Positions 8,593 to 18,579 are shown, counted from the first letter of the stretch. The stretch: 64,000 nt of DNA from Catenibacterium mitsuokai (GCF_025148785.1 NZ_CP102271.1:1481972-1545971); one strand, 5' to 3'. The notes: a model not told the origin generated them from the sequence alone. Made by a program: numbers and translations.

Positions 8593-9867
8593 CACATTAT
8601 CTTTAATTAACTGAAGAGCCTTTCTGTGAGTTAAATCACCCTTTAATACATGTTCCTGACCACCAAGAACCTTCTTAACTTCTTCAAGTGGCATGTTGTA
8701 GTATGTAGCGATTTCTTTCATTTCATCTTCCATTTCTGCATCAGTCACTTCAATGTTTTCAGCCTTAACGATCTTATCAAGGATTAAGTTTAACTTAACT
8801 CTTTCTTCAGCCTGATCCTTAACATCAGCCTTGATATCATCCATTGTCTTACCAGTCATCTTAGTGTATAATTCAATGTTTAATCCCTGCTGAGATAAGT
8901 TCTGGTTGATTTCGTTAATGATGTTCATAACTTCGCTATCAACCATTGCATCTGGTACATCGATTGTATTGTTAGCAACAACAGCCTTAATTACTTCTTC
9001 ATTGAACTTGTTTTCAGCTTCAGCCTTCTTCATAGTTCTGATCTGATCTTTGATCTTTTCCTGTAACTGTTCTAATGTTTCAACACCTTCGATGTTAACA
9101 TCTTTTGCTAATTCATCATCAATTTCAGGTAAAACCTTTGCTTTGATTTCATGAACTTTAACCTTGAATACTACTTCAGCACCTGCTAAATCAGCTGCAT
9201 GATATTCTTTAGGGAAAGTTAAGTTGATTTCTTTTTCTTCACCAGCAGTCATACCAACTAGACCTTCTTCAAATCCAGGGATGAATGAGTGAGAACCGAT
9301 TTCAAGTGAATAGTTTTCTGCTTTTCCGCCTTCAAAAGCAACACCATCTTTGAAACCTTCATAATCGATAACAGCTGTATCGCCTTCTTCAACTGTTCCT
9401 TCTTCTTTAACTACTAATTCAGCGAACTGCTTCTGGTAGTCATTTAATCTTTCTTCAACATCTTTCTTAGTTACTCTTACCTGAGTCTTCTTAACTTCTA
9501 ATCCTTTGTATTCACCTAATTCGAATTCAGGTTTAACTGGACAAGTGAAAGTTACTTCTAATTCAGTTTCAGTAGACTTAACAACGTTTGCAGTTGGCTG
9601 AGCAACTGGAGTTACATTGTTGTCAACGAAGATCTTAGCATAGTTTTCGCTTAAGATTTCTTCAACAGCCTGTTCTCTTAATGCCTTAGCACCAATCTTA
9701 GCTTTGATTAAATTCTTTGGAGCATGTCCCTTTCTGAAACCATCTAACTTAACTGAACCAGCTAACTTATTTAAAGCCTTTTCCTGAGCTGCTGCCCATT
9801 CTTCTGTATCGAAAACGGCTTTGATTTCAACCATTGATTTCTCAAGTTTTTTAACTTCTGTATTCAT
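8587..9867 (-). CDS. tig: Trigger factor (ribosome-bound chaperone, peptidyl-prolyl isomerase)
   Basis: 426 residues, the family's usual length. The N-terminal ribosome-binding domain contains the signature GFRKGHAPK (about 43-51). The FKBP-like domain follows (about 165-245, with GDTAVIDYEGF), then the long helical chaperone domain. It has its own promoter and terminator. The neighbours ysoA-like, lon and engB are in the Bacillus order, with clpX absent between tig and lon. Confidence 0.97.
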   Translation of the reverse strand: MNTEVKKLEKSMVEIKAVFDTEEWAAAQEKALNKLAGSVKLDGFRKGHAPKNLIKAKIGAKALREQAVEEILSENYAKIFVDNNVTPVAQPTANVVKSTETELEVTFTCPVKPEFELGEYKGLEVKKTQVRVTKKDVEERLNDYQKQFAELVVKEEGTVEEGDTAVIDYEGFKDGVAFEGGKAENYSLEIGSHSFIPGFEEGLVGMTAGEEKEINLTFPKEYHAADLAGAEVVFKVKVHEIKAKVLPEIDDELAKDVNIEGVETLEQLQEKIKDQIRTMKKAEAENKFNEEVIKAVVANNTIDVPDAMVDSEVMNIINEINQNLSQQGLNIELYTKMTGKTMDDIKADVKDQAEERVKLNLILDKIVKAENIEVTDAEMEDEMKEIATYYNMPLEEVKKVLGGQEHVLKGDLTHRKALQLIKDNVK

Positions 9868-9898
9868 TTCTTAATCTCCTTTACTATTTGCAATTGCT

Positions 9899-9927
9899 AT
9901 TATACATGAAAGATTCATGCAATGCAA
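9899..9927 (-). promoter_or_regulatory. tig promoter
   Basis: TTGCAT (9922-9927), 17-bp spacer, TATAAT (9899-9904). A short CATGAA/TTCATG inverted repeat lies in the spacer. Confidence 0.75.
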
Positions 9928-9931
9928 CAAT

Positions 9932-10855
9932 TTAACACTCTAATTGTTCGAGTGCTAATATTTCTTTTTCCACATCTGATAAATCGCAATTGTAATCAAT
10001 TTCTATATCAGATGGATCGACTGGCATATTCTGTAAAGTCGCAACATAATAATGTATAGTTGCTGCAACTAGGTCACAGTCTTCTGGCATAATATCTTTA
10101 GGATAGAGAGTATAAAGATAATATTCCAAATAATCGAGACATTGTGAGAGAAGCGTAGGATTATCATCTTCTAATACTCTTGAAAGAGATTTACCAATCA
10201 ATGTGTAACATTCTCTTTCTAATACCAAAGGACTATAAGAGCCATTAAAATAATATGTTTCATCACCTTTTACAACAGTGAATTCTTCATCAACCCGCTG
10301 ATCAATCAGAATTTCCATAATAAGTGTCTTCGCAAAAGATGACTTATGAGGATTTTCTAAGAATCTTCCTACTTCGGGCATGATCATACGGATATTTAAC
10401 TGCTGTAATTGATCAAGTGCCATATAAATTAAATCATCATTCACTTCATCTCTATCAAGCAGACGACCAATTTCCTGTGCAGACATAATGGTACTCTTGT
10501 TTTCTAGCTGGTAATTCTTTTCCTGCTTCATAAGAATAATTTCATCATAAACTGCATTGAATAAGTTTTCATACTGCTGAGGGATATAAGGCATTGATAA
10601 TTCTTCAATAAGAATATTAATTGCCTGTTCATATTCTTCAAGTTCTTTTAAAGCATTTAAATATAAAGCAGTCACTTCATAATAAGTGTTATTGGCCTGC
10701 ATTTTTGCAACGGCCCCTTCCTGCATACATCTTTGATAATCTTCTAATGCATTCAAGCATACAAGACGATAATATCTAGTCATCTCGTCATCCATATCTG
10801 TCAAACGACTTAATGCGACTTGATACTGGCCTTCTTCAATAAGTTCTTCTATCAT
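9932..10855 (-). CDS. TPR-repeat-like protein, YsoA type
   Basis: 307 residues from the ATG at 10855, chosen for AAGGAGG seven bases before it; the frame runs 17 codons further without a site. The N-terminal third consists of paired helices spaced like tetratricopeptide repeats (EEGQYQVALSRL, ALEDYQRCMQ, ELEEYEQAINIL). The rest is acidic and helical. Position directly upstream of tig and size match Bacillus ysoA, whose function is unknown. No enzymatic motif is seen; a scaffold or protein-binding role is inference from the repeats. Confidence 0.8.
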   Translation of the reverse strand: MIEELIEEGQYQVALSRLTDMDDEMTRYYRLVCLNALEDYQRCMQEGAVAKMQANNTYYEVTALYLNALKELEEYEQAINILIEELSMPYIPQQYENLFNAVYDEIILMKQEKNYQLENKSTIMSAQEIGRLLDRDEVNDDLIYMALDQLQQLNIRMIMPEVGRFLENPHKSSFAKTLIMEILIDQRVDEEFTVVKGDETYYFNGSYSPLVLERECYTLIGKSLSRVLEDDNPTLLSQCLDYLEYYLYTLYPKDIMPEDCDLVAATIHYYVATLQNMPVDPSDIEIDYNCDLSDVEKEILALEQLEC

Positions 10856-10912
10856 TTTTGCCTCCTTGAGTTTCCATTTTATCAAAATTAGACTATCTGT
10901 CAACAACTAAAA

Positions 10913-10933
10913 AACCTTACAAAATGTAAGGTT
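10913..10933 (-). terminator. pfkA terminator
   Basis: AACCTTAC/GTAAGGTT stem with a 5-nt loop followed by TTTT on the minus strand. Confidence 0.75.
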
Positions 10934-10942
10934 CTTGTCTTA

Positions 10943-12061
10943 TTATTCGTCACCAAATGATACGCCCATAGCCTTAGCAGCCTGAACAAGATCTCCATTA
11001 GGATCAACAAGCTTCTGCTTACCAAATTTCGCATCACCGATTACTTCTTCAAGTGAAGTATATTCCATGTTGCCACCCTTTAATGATACAACATTTCCAA
11101 ATAAACCCTCATCAATCATAGCACATGCCTTATTACCAAATCTGATAGATAGAATTCTATCATATGCATCAATATCACCACCACGGATGATATGACCCGG
11201 ATTGACAGAACGTACTTCATGATTAGGAATGACCTTTTCTAGATCATCAGCCACCTTTGCAGCAAGTCCAGAATAGCGAATTGGATCTGGTGAATCTTCT
11301 ACAATCTTACCAATTGATTTTGTACCATCTGCATACTTAGCTCCTTCAGCCACCGCAATAACAGTATATGGAAGACCTGCTTCATCACGTTTCTTAACTG
11401 CTTTCGCAATGTTTTCAATAGTAAATGGAATTTCAGGAATCAATACAACACCTGCGTTACCCGCAAGACCTGCATATAATGAAATCCATCCTGCTTCTCT
11501 TCCCATTAATTCACAGCAGATAACACGATGATGTGATTTTGCAGTTGTCTGAAGACGATCTATGAATTCAGTACCAACACTCATCGCACTGATGAAACCA
11601 TATGTTAAATCTGTAGAAGTTAAATCATTATCCATAGTCTTTGGTACACCAATGACATTGACACCTTTTCTACTGAAATCTCTAGCACTTGTCAATGTAC
11701 CATCGCCACCTAATACAACTAATACATCAACACCATCTTTCTTAAGATTTTCTACACCTACATCACTGACGTCTTTTCTTACTTTTCCACCATTTCCATC
11801 ATCTACAAGATAATCGAATAGGTTATCCTTATTAGAACTATAAAGAATAGTTCCGCCTTCCTTATATATATCCTCTACCTTGTCTACTGTTAATTCTACA
11901 TAATTATTATTATATAATCCACGATAACCATATACAAAGCCAATAACTTCCCAATTATATTTTTCAATCGCAATCTTAGTGATTGTTCTGATTACCGCAT
12001 TTAAGCCTGGACAATCTCCTCCGCCAGATAATAGCGCAATTTTTTTAACTTTTGAATTCAT
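10943..12061 (-). CDS. pfkA: 6-phosphofructokinase (ATP-type residue, group III-like)
   Basis: Phosphorylates fructose 6-phosphate in glycolysis. The phosphate-binding loop reads LLSGGGDCPGLNA (about 10-22), then GGDGT at about 118 and PKTMDND at about 140. Gly in GGDG is the residue of ATP-dependent enzymes (PPi enzymes have GGDD), while the Lys in PKTMDND resembles the PPi/long-chain clades. It is 372 residues, longer than the classical 320-residue PfkA. The combination fits the mixed group III enzymes, so ATP as donor is likely but not certain. It has its own promoter with an overlapping cre site and a terminator. Confidence 0.93.
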   Translation of the reverse strand: MNSKVKKIALLSGGGDCPGLNAVIRTITKIAIEKYNWEVIGFVYGYRGLYNNNYVELTVDKVEDIYKEGGTILYSSNKDNLFDYLVDDGNGGKVRKDVSDVGVENLKKDGVDVLVVLGGDGTLTSARDFSRKGVNVIGVPKTMDNDLTSTDLTYGFISAMSVGTEFIDRLQTTAKSHHRVICCELMGREAGWISLYAGLAGNAGVVLIPEIPFTIENIAKAVKKRDEAGLPYTVIAVAEGAKYADGTKSIGKIVEDSPDPIRYSGLAAKVADDLEKVIPNHEVRSVNPGHIIRGGDIDAYDRILSIRFGNKACAMIDEGLFGNVVSLKGGNMEYTSLEEVIGDAKFGKQKLVDPNGDLVQAAKAMGVSFGDE

Positions 12062-12093
12062 GATATTTCCTCCTTATGTAAATCCCACTCTCT

Positions 12094-12122
12094 ATTATAA
12101 ATTAAACTGTTAGCGTTTTCAA
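12094..12122 (-). promoter_or_regulatory. pfkA promoter
   Basis: TTGAAA (12117-12122), 17-bp spacer, TATAAT (12094-12099), about 33 bases before the start codon. A cre site overlaps the -35 box and spacer. Confidence 0.75.
12108..12121 (-). promoter_or_regulatory. cre site (CcpA operator) on the pfkA promoter
   Basis: Minus strand TGAAAACGCTAACA fits TGWAANCGNTNWCA at every position. A second, one-base-shortened palindrome (TGTAAGCGCTTCA) lies at about 12131-12143. Overlap with the -35 box predicts repression, although glycolytic genes can also be activated by CcpA from upstream sites. A ccpA gene is at 20265. Confidence 0.65.
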
Positions 12123-12159
12123 TATAAATATGAAGCGCTTACATGCAAGTATAAAAAAA

Positions 12160-12177
12160 GAAGCCTATAATGGCTTC
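12160..12177 (-). terminator. maf terminator
   Basis: GAAGCC/GGCTTC stem with 6-nt loop followed by seven T's on the minus strand; overlaps the end of maf. Confidence 0.7.
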
Positions 12178-12728
12178 TCGTTCATTGTTTCAATGACTTC
12201 TATTACATGCTTTACTGGGAGCCCAATGACATTATCAATATCTCCCTGCACTTCTTCAATGAATTTTCCTGCAACACCCTGAATCGCATAAGCGCCAGCT
12301 TTACCCTTCCATTCATCAATAGAAAGATAATCATCAATCATATCACTGATATTCTTAAATGTAACTTTTGTTTCATCTACAAATGTACAAACCTGATCTT
12401 TATAGAACACAGCCACTGATGTAAACACACTATGTGTATCATTACTTAATGATTTAAGAATTTCTCTTGCTTCATGAGCACTGTGAGCTTTACCAATAAT
12501 CTTTCCATTATGATAGATTGTTGTATCCGCACTGATTACAACATCATCAGGATATTTCTCATGAATAGAAATACCTTTATCATATGCGAGTTTCTTAAGT
12601 CTTTCTTCTATTTCTAGAGAAGAATCAAGATATTCAGTAATAGAAGAGGCATCGATAATAAAATCAATGCCTTCTCTTTCAAGCAGTTCTTTTCGTCTAG
12701 GAGAAGTACTTGCAAGAATAACTTTCAT
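12165..12728 (-). CDS. maf: Maf/YhdE-type nucleotide pyrophosphatase
   Basis: A 187-residue house-cleaning enzyme that hydrolyses non-canonical or modified NTPs (dTTP/UTP type) to monophosphates. The start ILASTSPRRKELLE (4-17) is the signature P-loop-like motif. The acidic SADTTI motif (about 66-71) and KGKAGAYAIQG (about 140-150) are family hallmarks. Its ATG overlaps the pnp stop by one base, so it is co-translated after pnp, and a terminator closes the pnp-maf operon. Confidence 0.93.
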   Translation of the reverse strand: MKVILASTSPRRKELLEREGIDFIIDASSITEYLDSSLEIEERLKKLAYDKGISIHEKYPDDVVISADTTIYHNGKIIGKAHSAHEAREILKSLSNDTHSVFTSVAVFYKDQVCTFVDETKVTFKNISDMIDDYLSIDEWKGKAGAYAIQGVAGKFIEEVQGDIDNVIGLPVKHVIEVIETMNEKPL

Positions 12729-14866
12729 TATTTCTTTTCCTCAGCAGGTGCATCATGTTTAACGATTGGTTTTGGTAATAATGCTTTTCTAGAAACATTT
12801 ACACCCTTATCAGTAATCTGAGTTACTTTAACCTTTACTGTATCGCCAAGCTTGATTACATCGCTGACTTTATTTGTTCTATCCCAAGCAACATCTTTTA
12901 CATGTAAGAATCCATTTGTACCAGGGAATAATTCAATAAATGCATACTTTTCTTCAACTCTTACAGCCTTACCATCGAAGATTTCGCCTACTTCAACTTT
13001 TCTAGTTAAATCCTTGATCATACCCATTGCATGGTCAATAGCTTCCTGAGAGTAATGATAGATAGTAACGTTACCTTCATCATCAATATCAATCTTAACA
13101 TTATCACTTTCTGCAATAATCTTATTGATCATATCTCCACCCTTACCGATTACATCTTTAATCTGTTCAGGTTCAATCTTCATCATAGCAACCTTAGGAG
13201 CATATGGGCTTAAGTGATCTCTAGGTTCACTAATTGCTGACATCATGCAGTCCATGATCTGTCCTCTTGCAACCTTTGCCTGAGCTAATGCTTCCTGTAG
13301 GATTTCTTTAGTAATACCATCAATCTTGATATCCATCTGTAATGCACAGATACCGTTCTTTGTACCTGCAACCTTGAAGTCCATATCACCAAGATGGTCT
13401 TCCATACCCTGGATATCAGTTAAGATTGTATAGTTTTCGCCTTTTTTAACAAGACCCATAGCGACACCAGCCACTGGATTACTAATTGGAACACCAGCAG
13501 CCATTAAAGCCATAGTTGATGCACAAATAGAAGCCTGTGAAGAAGAACCGTTAGATTCTAATACTTCAGCAACAACTCTGATTGTATATGGGAATTCTGT
13601 TTCAGAAGGAATAACCTGTCTTAAGGCTCTTTCACCTAAAGCACCATGACCAATTTCTCTTCTACCTGGAGAACCCATTCTTCCTGTTTCACCTACACAA
13701 TATGGTGGGAAGTTATAGTGATGCATGAAACGTTTCTGATCTTCCATTCCAAGACCATCAATCTTCTGTACTTCACCTAATGCACCAAGTGTGCAGGCAG
13801 ATAATACCTGAGTTTCACCACGAGTGAACATAGCAGAACCATGTACACGTGGTAATAAATCTACCTGTGCGTCTAGTGGACGTACTTCATCTACTTTACG
13901 ACCATCAGGTCTTACTTTTTCTTCAGTAATAAGACGTCTTACTTCTTCTTTTTCAAGATCACCAAGAACCATCTTAACCTGTTTAATAGTCTTATCGTGT
14001 TCTTCAACAGTTGCATATTCTTTTTCTTCAAAAGATTCTACAACCTTAGCATCTAATTCATCAATAGCAGCATATCTTTCAAGCTTACCAGGAATAGAAA
14101 TGGCTTTGATCATTTCTTCCTTAGCCATTGCTTCTACGCTAGACACAATGTTTTCATCTAATGCGAATAGTGGAACATCAATCTTTTCCTTACCAACAGC
14201 TTCTACAATCTGTTCCTGGAAAGCGATTAATTCCTTAATCTTTTCATGACCGAACATCAATGCATTTAACATTGTTTCTTCGTCAACTTCTTTTGCATCA
14301 GCTTCAACCATGTTAATAGCATCCTTTGTACCTGCTACTTCAAGATTGATTTCACTTCTAGCCATATCTTCAGGTCCTGCGTTGACAGTAAATTCACCAT
14401 CAATTAAACCTACGTTAACACCTGCAATTGGACCATTGAATGGAATATCAGAAATACATAATGCAATTGATGCACCAAGCATTGCTGCCATTTCTGGAGT
14501 TGCTTCCTGATCAACTGATAGTACAGTATTAACAACCTGTACTTCATTTCTGAAACCATCTGCGAATAATGGACGAATAGGTCTGTCAATCATTCTTGCA
14601 GTTAATGTACCATGTTCACTTGGACGGCCTTCACGTTTTAAGAATCCACCTGGAATCTTACCTACAGAATATAGTTTTTCTTCATAAGTTACTGTTAATG
14701 GGAAGAAATCTACATCTTTTGGTTCTTTCCCAGCACATGCTGTAGAAAGAACGACTGTATCATCATATCTTACTAAACAAGAGCCGTTTGCCTGTTTAGC
14801 CATTTCACCGACTTCAACCTGGATTTTCTTACCATAGAAATCCATACTAAAAATTTGTTTTGCCAT
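12728..14866 (-). CDS. pnp: Polyribonucleotide nucleotidyltransferase (PNPase)
   Basis: A 3'-5' phosphorolytic RNA exonuclease of the degradosome. The 712 residues contain two RNase PH-like domains (about 10-210 and 310-540, with [20 protein letters not shown] in the first). A KH domain follows (about 555-615, [13 protein letters not shown]) and an S1 domain (about 620-695). Length and motifs are standard. It has its own promoter after the rpsO terminator and is followed by overlapping maf. Confidence 0.97.
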   Translation of the reverse strand: MAKQIFSMDFYGKKIQVEVGEMAKQANGSCLVRYDDTVVLSTACAGKEPKDVDFFPLTVTYEEKLYSVGKIPGGFLKREGRPSEHGTLTARMIDRPIRPLFADGFRNEVQVVNTVLSVDQEATPEMAAMLGASIALCISDIPFNGPIAGVNVGLIDGEFTVNAGPEDMARSEINLEVAGTKDAINMVEADAKEVDEETMLNALMFGHEKIKELIAFQEQIVEAVGKEKIDVPLFALDENIVSSVEAMAKEEMIKAISIPGKLERYAAIDELDAKVVESFEEKEYATVEEHDKTIKQVKMVLGDLEKEEVRRLITEEKVRPDGRKVDEVRPLDAQVDLLPRVHGSAMFTRGETQVLSACTLGALGEVQKIDGLGMEDQKRFMHHYNFPPYCVGETGRMGSPGRREIGHGALGERALRQVIPSETEFPYTIRVVAEVLESNGSSSQASICASTMALMAAGVPISNPVAGVAMGLVKKGENYTILTDIQGMEDHLGDMDFKVAGTKNGICALQMDIKIDGITKEILQEALAQAKVARGQIMDCMMSAISEPRDHLSPYAPKVAMMKIEPEQIKDVIGKGGDMINKIIAESDNVKIDIDDEGNVTIYHYSQEAIDHAMGMIKDLTRKVEVGEIFDGKAVRVEEKYAFIELFPGTNGFLHVKDVAWDRTNKVSDVIKLGDTVKVKVTQITDKGVNVSRKALLPKPIVKHDAPAEEKK

Positions 14867-14888
14867 AAATTCACCTCATATTCCTAAA

Positions 14889-14916
14889 AATTATATCATA
14901 AATCAACTATTACACA
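14889..14916 (-). promoter_or_regulatory. pnp promoter
   Basis: TTGTGT, 16-bp spacer, TATAAT on the minus strand, about 25 bases before the pnp start; boundaries approximate. Confidence 0.6.
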
Positions 14917-14942
14917 AACAATTATTTGATAGAGACATGAAA

Positions 14943-14962
14943 AAAAGCCCCATAGGGCTTTT
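14943..14962 (-). terminator. rpsO terminator
   Basis: AAAAGCCC/GGGCTTTT stem with a 4-nt loop and a T-run, six bases after the rpsO stop. Confidence 0.8.
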
Positions 14963-14967
14963 GTTTC

Positions 14968-15234
14968 TTATCTTCTTAATCCTAACTTATCAGTTAAAGC
15001 TGTATATCTGTCAAGATCTTCACTCTTAAGATACTTTAATAAGTCTCTTCTCTTACCGATCTTCTTTAAAAGACCTCTGTTAGAATGATTATCCTTTGGA
15101 TGCTGTTTGAAGTGACCGTTTAACTTGTTGATATCAGCAGTTAATAATGCGATCTGAACTTCTGGAGAACCAGTATCCTTTTCTACGCGACCATATTCAG
15201 CCATGATCTTAGCTTTTTCTTCTTTAGTTAACAT
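14968..15234 (-). CDS. rpsO: Small-subunit ribosomal protein S15
   Basis: An 88-residue 16S rRNA-binding protein of the central platform. It contains the conserved [11 protein letters not shown] (about 22-32), [11 protein letters not shown] (about 41-51) and the C-terminal [10 protein letters not shown]. It has GGAGG before the ATG. The 83-base gap upstream to ribF holds inverted repeats around CTAG/GGATATT that might be an S15 autoregulatory leader, but no known S15 motif was recognised with confidence. Confidence 0.97.
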   Translation of the reverse strand: MLTKEEKAKIMAEYGRVEKDTGSPEVQIALLTADINKLNGHFKQHPKDNHSNRGLLKKIGKRRDLLKYLKSEDLDRYTALTDKLGLRR

Positions 15235-15317
15235 TATGTTTTCCTCCTAAATTATATTCTTCGCAATATCCAAGCTAGATGTAAGAGGTACAAATATCCT
15301 AGACATTGTTGCAAGGC

Positions 15318-16247
15318 TTATTTTACACTATTTTGATATAAAGTCAAATACTTTTTCATGACTTGACTTAAGTATTTCTTATCTTCTGTTAATTGTGTTT
15401 TTAGTCCTTCTAATCCATTAAAAACAGTTTCTTCACGCTTATATAAATAAAAAGTAACCTCTACTTCTTTACCATACACATCTTCATTAAAATCAAAGAC
15501 GTTGACTTCTAAGGAAAGACGACTAATATCATTGAATGTAGGATTCATACCAATATTCGCCATGCCTATATAATAACGATGATTGATTTCTACAATTGTG
15601 CCATATACCCCTCTTTTAGGTAAGTATTTCATACCATAATCAATATTCAATGTAGGAAACCCAATCAAGCGTCCTCTTTGTTTACCATGAATGACTGTTC
15701 CCTTTACTTGATAAGGTCTATCAAGCAAAGTATTGACTTCTGCAATCATTCCCTGATCCATCAGTTTCTTAATAAGAGTTGAGGATACTTTTTCCGTTTC
15801 ATTATACATAACAGCATCTTTCACAATAAGATCAAATGACTGTTTTTTCAGATCTTCTATATTACCGCTGTTATGATCACCAAAATGGAAATCATAACCA
15901 CATACAAGTCTTTTCAAAGGAAGCTTATTTAAATATTCATCAATAAATGCCTGTGGACTTAATGCTGCTACTTCCTTAGTAAAATGAATAACAAGGAGAT
16001 AATCAATCCCCATTTTTTCTAGAAGTTCTTTTTTCTCTTCTAGAGTGATAATTGATTGTCTCTTTTCACCCTTTAAGACACATAAAGGATGCACATCAAA
16101 GCTCATGACAGCTGTTTTTGTTTCTCCTTTATATTTCAATACTTCATTAATCAAAGACATATGACCAAGATGTAAACCATCAAAAAAGCCAATTGCAAGA
16201 GAAAGAGGTTCTTTTAAATTCGCCTCTTCCATTTTTATGACCTTCAT
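15318..16247 (-). CDS. ribF: Bifunctional riboflavin kinase / FAD synthetase
   Basis: Converts riboflavin to FMN and FAD. The N-terminal nucleotidyltransferase domain carries FFDGLHLGH (about 23-31, HxGH). The C-terminal kinase domain starts near residue 180 with VKGTVIHGKQRGRLIGFPT and includes PKRGVYGT. At 309 residues the length is normal. The start ATG abuts the truB stop (shared coordinate 16247), so truB and ribF are co-translated in the conserved truB-ribF-rpsO order. Confidence 0.96.
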   Translation of the reverse strand: MKVIKMEEANLKEPLSLAIGFFDGLHLGHMSLINEVLKYKGETKTAVMSFDVHPLCVLKGEKRQSIITLEEKKELLEKMGIDYLLVIHFTKEVAALSPQAFIDEYLNKLPLKRLVCGYDFHFGDHNSGNIEDLKKQSFDLIVKDAVMYNETEKVSSTLIKKLMDQGMIAEVNTLLDRPYQVKGTVIHGKQRGRLIGFPTLNIDYGMKYLPKRGVYGTIVEINHRYYIGMANIGMNPTFNDISRLSLEVNVFDFNEDVYGKEVEVTFYLYKREETVFNGLEGLKTQLTEDKKYLSQVMKKYLTLYQNSVK

Positions 16248-17080
16248 TAGAAAAGCCCCCTCAAGCTCTTTAAAGCGCCTTTACCATCTGGGCCATATAT
16301 TGCAAGTAACTTACCTTCCTTTGAATAAACAGCTACATTATGATCTATGTCACTCTTGATTTTCTGACCAGTCATGACAATTCTTTCATCTGCGACAATA
16401 GAATCATAATAAGAGAATACTTCTTCTAACGGAATCACTGGTCCATTGTTTTCTTCAAGTTCTTCTAATGTCACTGCCTGATCAATAGTGAAATGCCCTG
16501 ACTGATTTCTTACTAATGCCGTCATATGGGCAGGATAGCCTAAGGCCTTCCCAATATCTACACATAAAGAACGGATATATGTTCCTTTAGAGCACTTAAC
16601 ATCTATAGTTATTTCATCATCATGTGCATTGACTAAATCAAGTTTATAAATAGCTATTGGTCTTTCTGGAACTTCTACTTCTATACCTTCTCTGGCATAT
16701 TCATAGAGCTTCTTACCATTAATTTTAATAGCTGAATACATCGGAGGCTTCTGCATAGAATCTCCTTTAAAAGAAGATAGTACTTCATCTAGATGATCAT
16801 AACCAGTAAAAGGCTTAGTTTCTAGAACCTTACCCTCAGAGTCATATGTATCTGTCGCACTGCCAAGTTTAAGGGTCGCACGATATTCTTTTTCTTCACT
16901 CATTAAAAACTGCATTGCTTTAGTGGCTTTATTAATACCAACAACTAAAACACCCGTCGCCATAGGGTCTAGTGTGCCACAATGTCCTACTTTTTTAGTA
17001 TGCATAATACGTCTCACGCGATTAACGACATCATGACTTGTCATACCCTGTGGTTTATTAATTAAAATAATACCATCCAT
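16247..17080 (-). CDS. truB: tRNA pseudouridine-55 synthase
   Basis: Isomerises U55 in the T-loop of all tRNAs. It begins MDGIILINKPQGMTSHDVV, and the catalytic Asp38 lies in GTLDPMATG. The thumb-loop and C-terminal PUA-like part (about 225-277) are present. Length is 277 residues. It has a GGAAGG site and lies downstream of the tyrS terminator with no clear promoter, so it may depend on readthrough. Cotranscribed with ribF. Confidence 0.95.
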   Translation of the reverse strand: MDGIILINKPQGMTSHDVVNRVRRIMHTKKVGHCGTLDPMATGVLVVGINKATKAMQFLMSEEKEYRATLKLGSATDTYDSEGKVLETKPFTGYDHLDEVLSSFKGDSMQKPPMYSAIKINGKKLYEYAREGIEVEVPERPIAIYKLDLVNAHDDEITIDVKCSKGTYIRSLCVDIGKALGYPAHMTALVRNQSGHFTIDQAVTLEELEENNGPVIPLEEVFSYYDSIVADERIVMTGQKIKSDIDHNVAVYSKEGKLLAIYGPDGKGALKSLRGLF

Positions 17081-17102
17081 CTACTCACATCCTTCCTAAA
17101 AA

Positions 17103-17122
17103 AAGCAGACTATTGTCTGCTT
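17103..17122 (-). terminator. tyrS terminator
   Basis: AAGCAGAC/GTCTGCTT stem, 4-nt loop, followed by seven T's on the minus strand. Confidence 0.8.
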
Positions 17123-18347
17123 AGATATGATTAATAACGAAGTACTTCTTCTTACCTCTTCTAATAACAGTCACCTTGCCACCAAAAGCATTATCTTTTG
17201 ATACAACAAACTTTTCATCAGTGACCTTTTCACCATTTACAAGAACACTTCCACCTTTTACGAACTGTCTTGCTTCACGATTACTAGAAGCGGCACCTGC
17301 TTTTACTAATACATTTAAAATCTGTTCATCTTCAGTGACATCAATACTTGGCACGCCATTGAAGCACTGTTTTACCTGTTCATAAGTCATGCTCTTGATA
17401 TCACCACTGAACAATTTTTCAGAAATATTGACAGCTTCTTCATAAGCATCTGCACCATGAATGAAAGTAATAACTTCTTTCGCAAGTGCTTTATGTGCTT
17501 TTCTTAAGTGTGGTTCATTCTTATTTGATTCTTCTAATGCTTCAATTTCTTCTTTAGATAAGAAAGTAAGGTATTTTAAGTAATCGATAACCTTGCTGTC
17601 TTCACTATTAATGAAGAACTGATACATTTCATATGGTGAAGTCTTTTCTCTGTCTAACCAGATTGCATTTCCTTCTGATTTACCAAACTTAGTACCATCA
17701 CTCTTAGTAAGTAAAGGCATAGTGAATCCATATGCTTCATCACCAGTCTTCTTTCTAATTAATTCAATACCTGCAGTGATATTACCCCACTGGTCCTGAC
17801 CAGCAACCTGTAAATCACAGCCCTTGTTTTCATGTAGGTAATAGAAGTCCATTGCCTGCATAATCATATAAGAGAATTCAGTGAAAGTGATTCCTTCATC
17901 TAATCTTCTTTTGATAATATCCTTAGATAACATGTAGTTGATATTAAAATATTTACCATAATCTCTTAACCAGTCAATGAAATTTATATCCTTAGACCAA
18001 TCCAAGTTATTAACTACTTCAAAACCGAATAAGTCTTCAGCCTGTTTCTTTAAGCAGTCAAAGTTATGCTGTACCTGTTCTTTTGTGATCATTGGTCTTT
18101 CAGTTGTTGGCTTTGGATCCCCAATCTGTCCAGTTGCACCACCGACCAAAAGAATTGGGTGATGACCTGCATCCTTTAATCTCTTAGACATTAAGAAAGA
18201 TGAGAAATGTCCAATATGTAAAGAATCCCCAGTTGGGTCAGTACCAATATAGAATGTCATTCCTCCTGCATTTAATTTGTCTTTTAAGTCTTCAGAACTT
18301 ACATCTTTAATGAGGCCACGCCACACTAATTCATCATAAAATGTCAT
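17121..18347 (-). CDS. tyrS: Tyrosyl-tRNA synthetase
   Basis: Class Ic synthetase charging tRNA-Tyr. The HIGH motif is literal (LHIGH, about 43-47) and KFGKS is near residue 232. A C-terminal S4 RNA-binding domain occupies about 340-405 with SNREARQFVKGGSV. At 408 residues it is the TyrRS-I type. It is preceded by a Tyr T-box and followed by a strong terminator, so it is a monocistronic, tRNA-controlled unit. Confidence 0.97.
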   Translation of the reverse strand: MTFYDELVWRGLIKDVSSEDLKDKLNAGGMTFYIGTDPTGDSLHIGHFSSFLMSKRLKDAGHHPILLVGGATGQIGDPKPTTERPMITKEQVQHNFDCLKKQAEDLFGFEVVNNLDWSKDINFIDWLRDYGKYFNINYMLSKDIIKRRLDEGITFTEFSYMIMQAMDFYYLHENKGCDLQVAGQDQWGNITAGIELIRKKTGDEAYGFTMPLLTKSDGTKFGKSEGNAIWLDREKTSPYEMYQFFINSEDSKVIDYLKYLTFLSKEEIEALEESNKNEPHLRKAHKALAKEVITFIHGADAYEEAVNISEKLFSGDIKSMTYEQVKQCFNGVPSIDVTEDEQILNVLVKAGAASSNREARQFVKGGSVLVNGEKVTDEKFVVSKDNAFGGKVTVIRRGKKKYFVINHI

Positions 18348-18365
18348 AATTTCCTCCTATAATAT

Positions 18366-18574
18366 AAAAGAGAATCCATCCAAAGGACGAATTCTCGCGT
18401 TACCACCTTTATTCATGTCATAGACATGCTCTCTTGTTGATAACGGTGCACTCACCGTCTAGACTTTGCATCTAGAAGCTCCAAAGTGTATTCATTCATA
18501 CTGCTGCTCTTATTTTCACCAGCCATAAGTTCTCTAAACCAGCGCATATGAATTACTTGTCTTCTTCATCACAA
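18366..18574 (-). promoter_or_regulatory. T-box leader (tyrosine, specifier UAC)
   Basis: T-box element near 18396-18409 (AAAGGTGGTAACGCG on the minus strand). The specifier UAC at 18488-18490 is followed by ACUUUGGAG. A terminator stem at 18371-18395 (AGAATTCGTCC pairing with GGATGGATTCT) is followed by T's. The unambiguous Tyr codon calibrates the specifier position for the other T-boxes here. Confidence 0.92.
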
Positions 18575-18579
18575 TTAAA

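Noticed and set aside
13824-14249. Plus-strand open frame of 141 codons inside pnp
   Set aside because: Shadow of the conserved pnp reading frame; composition mirrors it and no start signal is present.
15235-15317. Possible S15 autoregulatory leader before rpsO
   Set aside because: Short inverted repeats exist, but no known S15-binding motif could be recognised with confidence.
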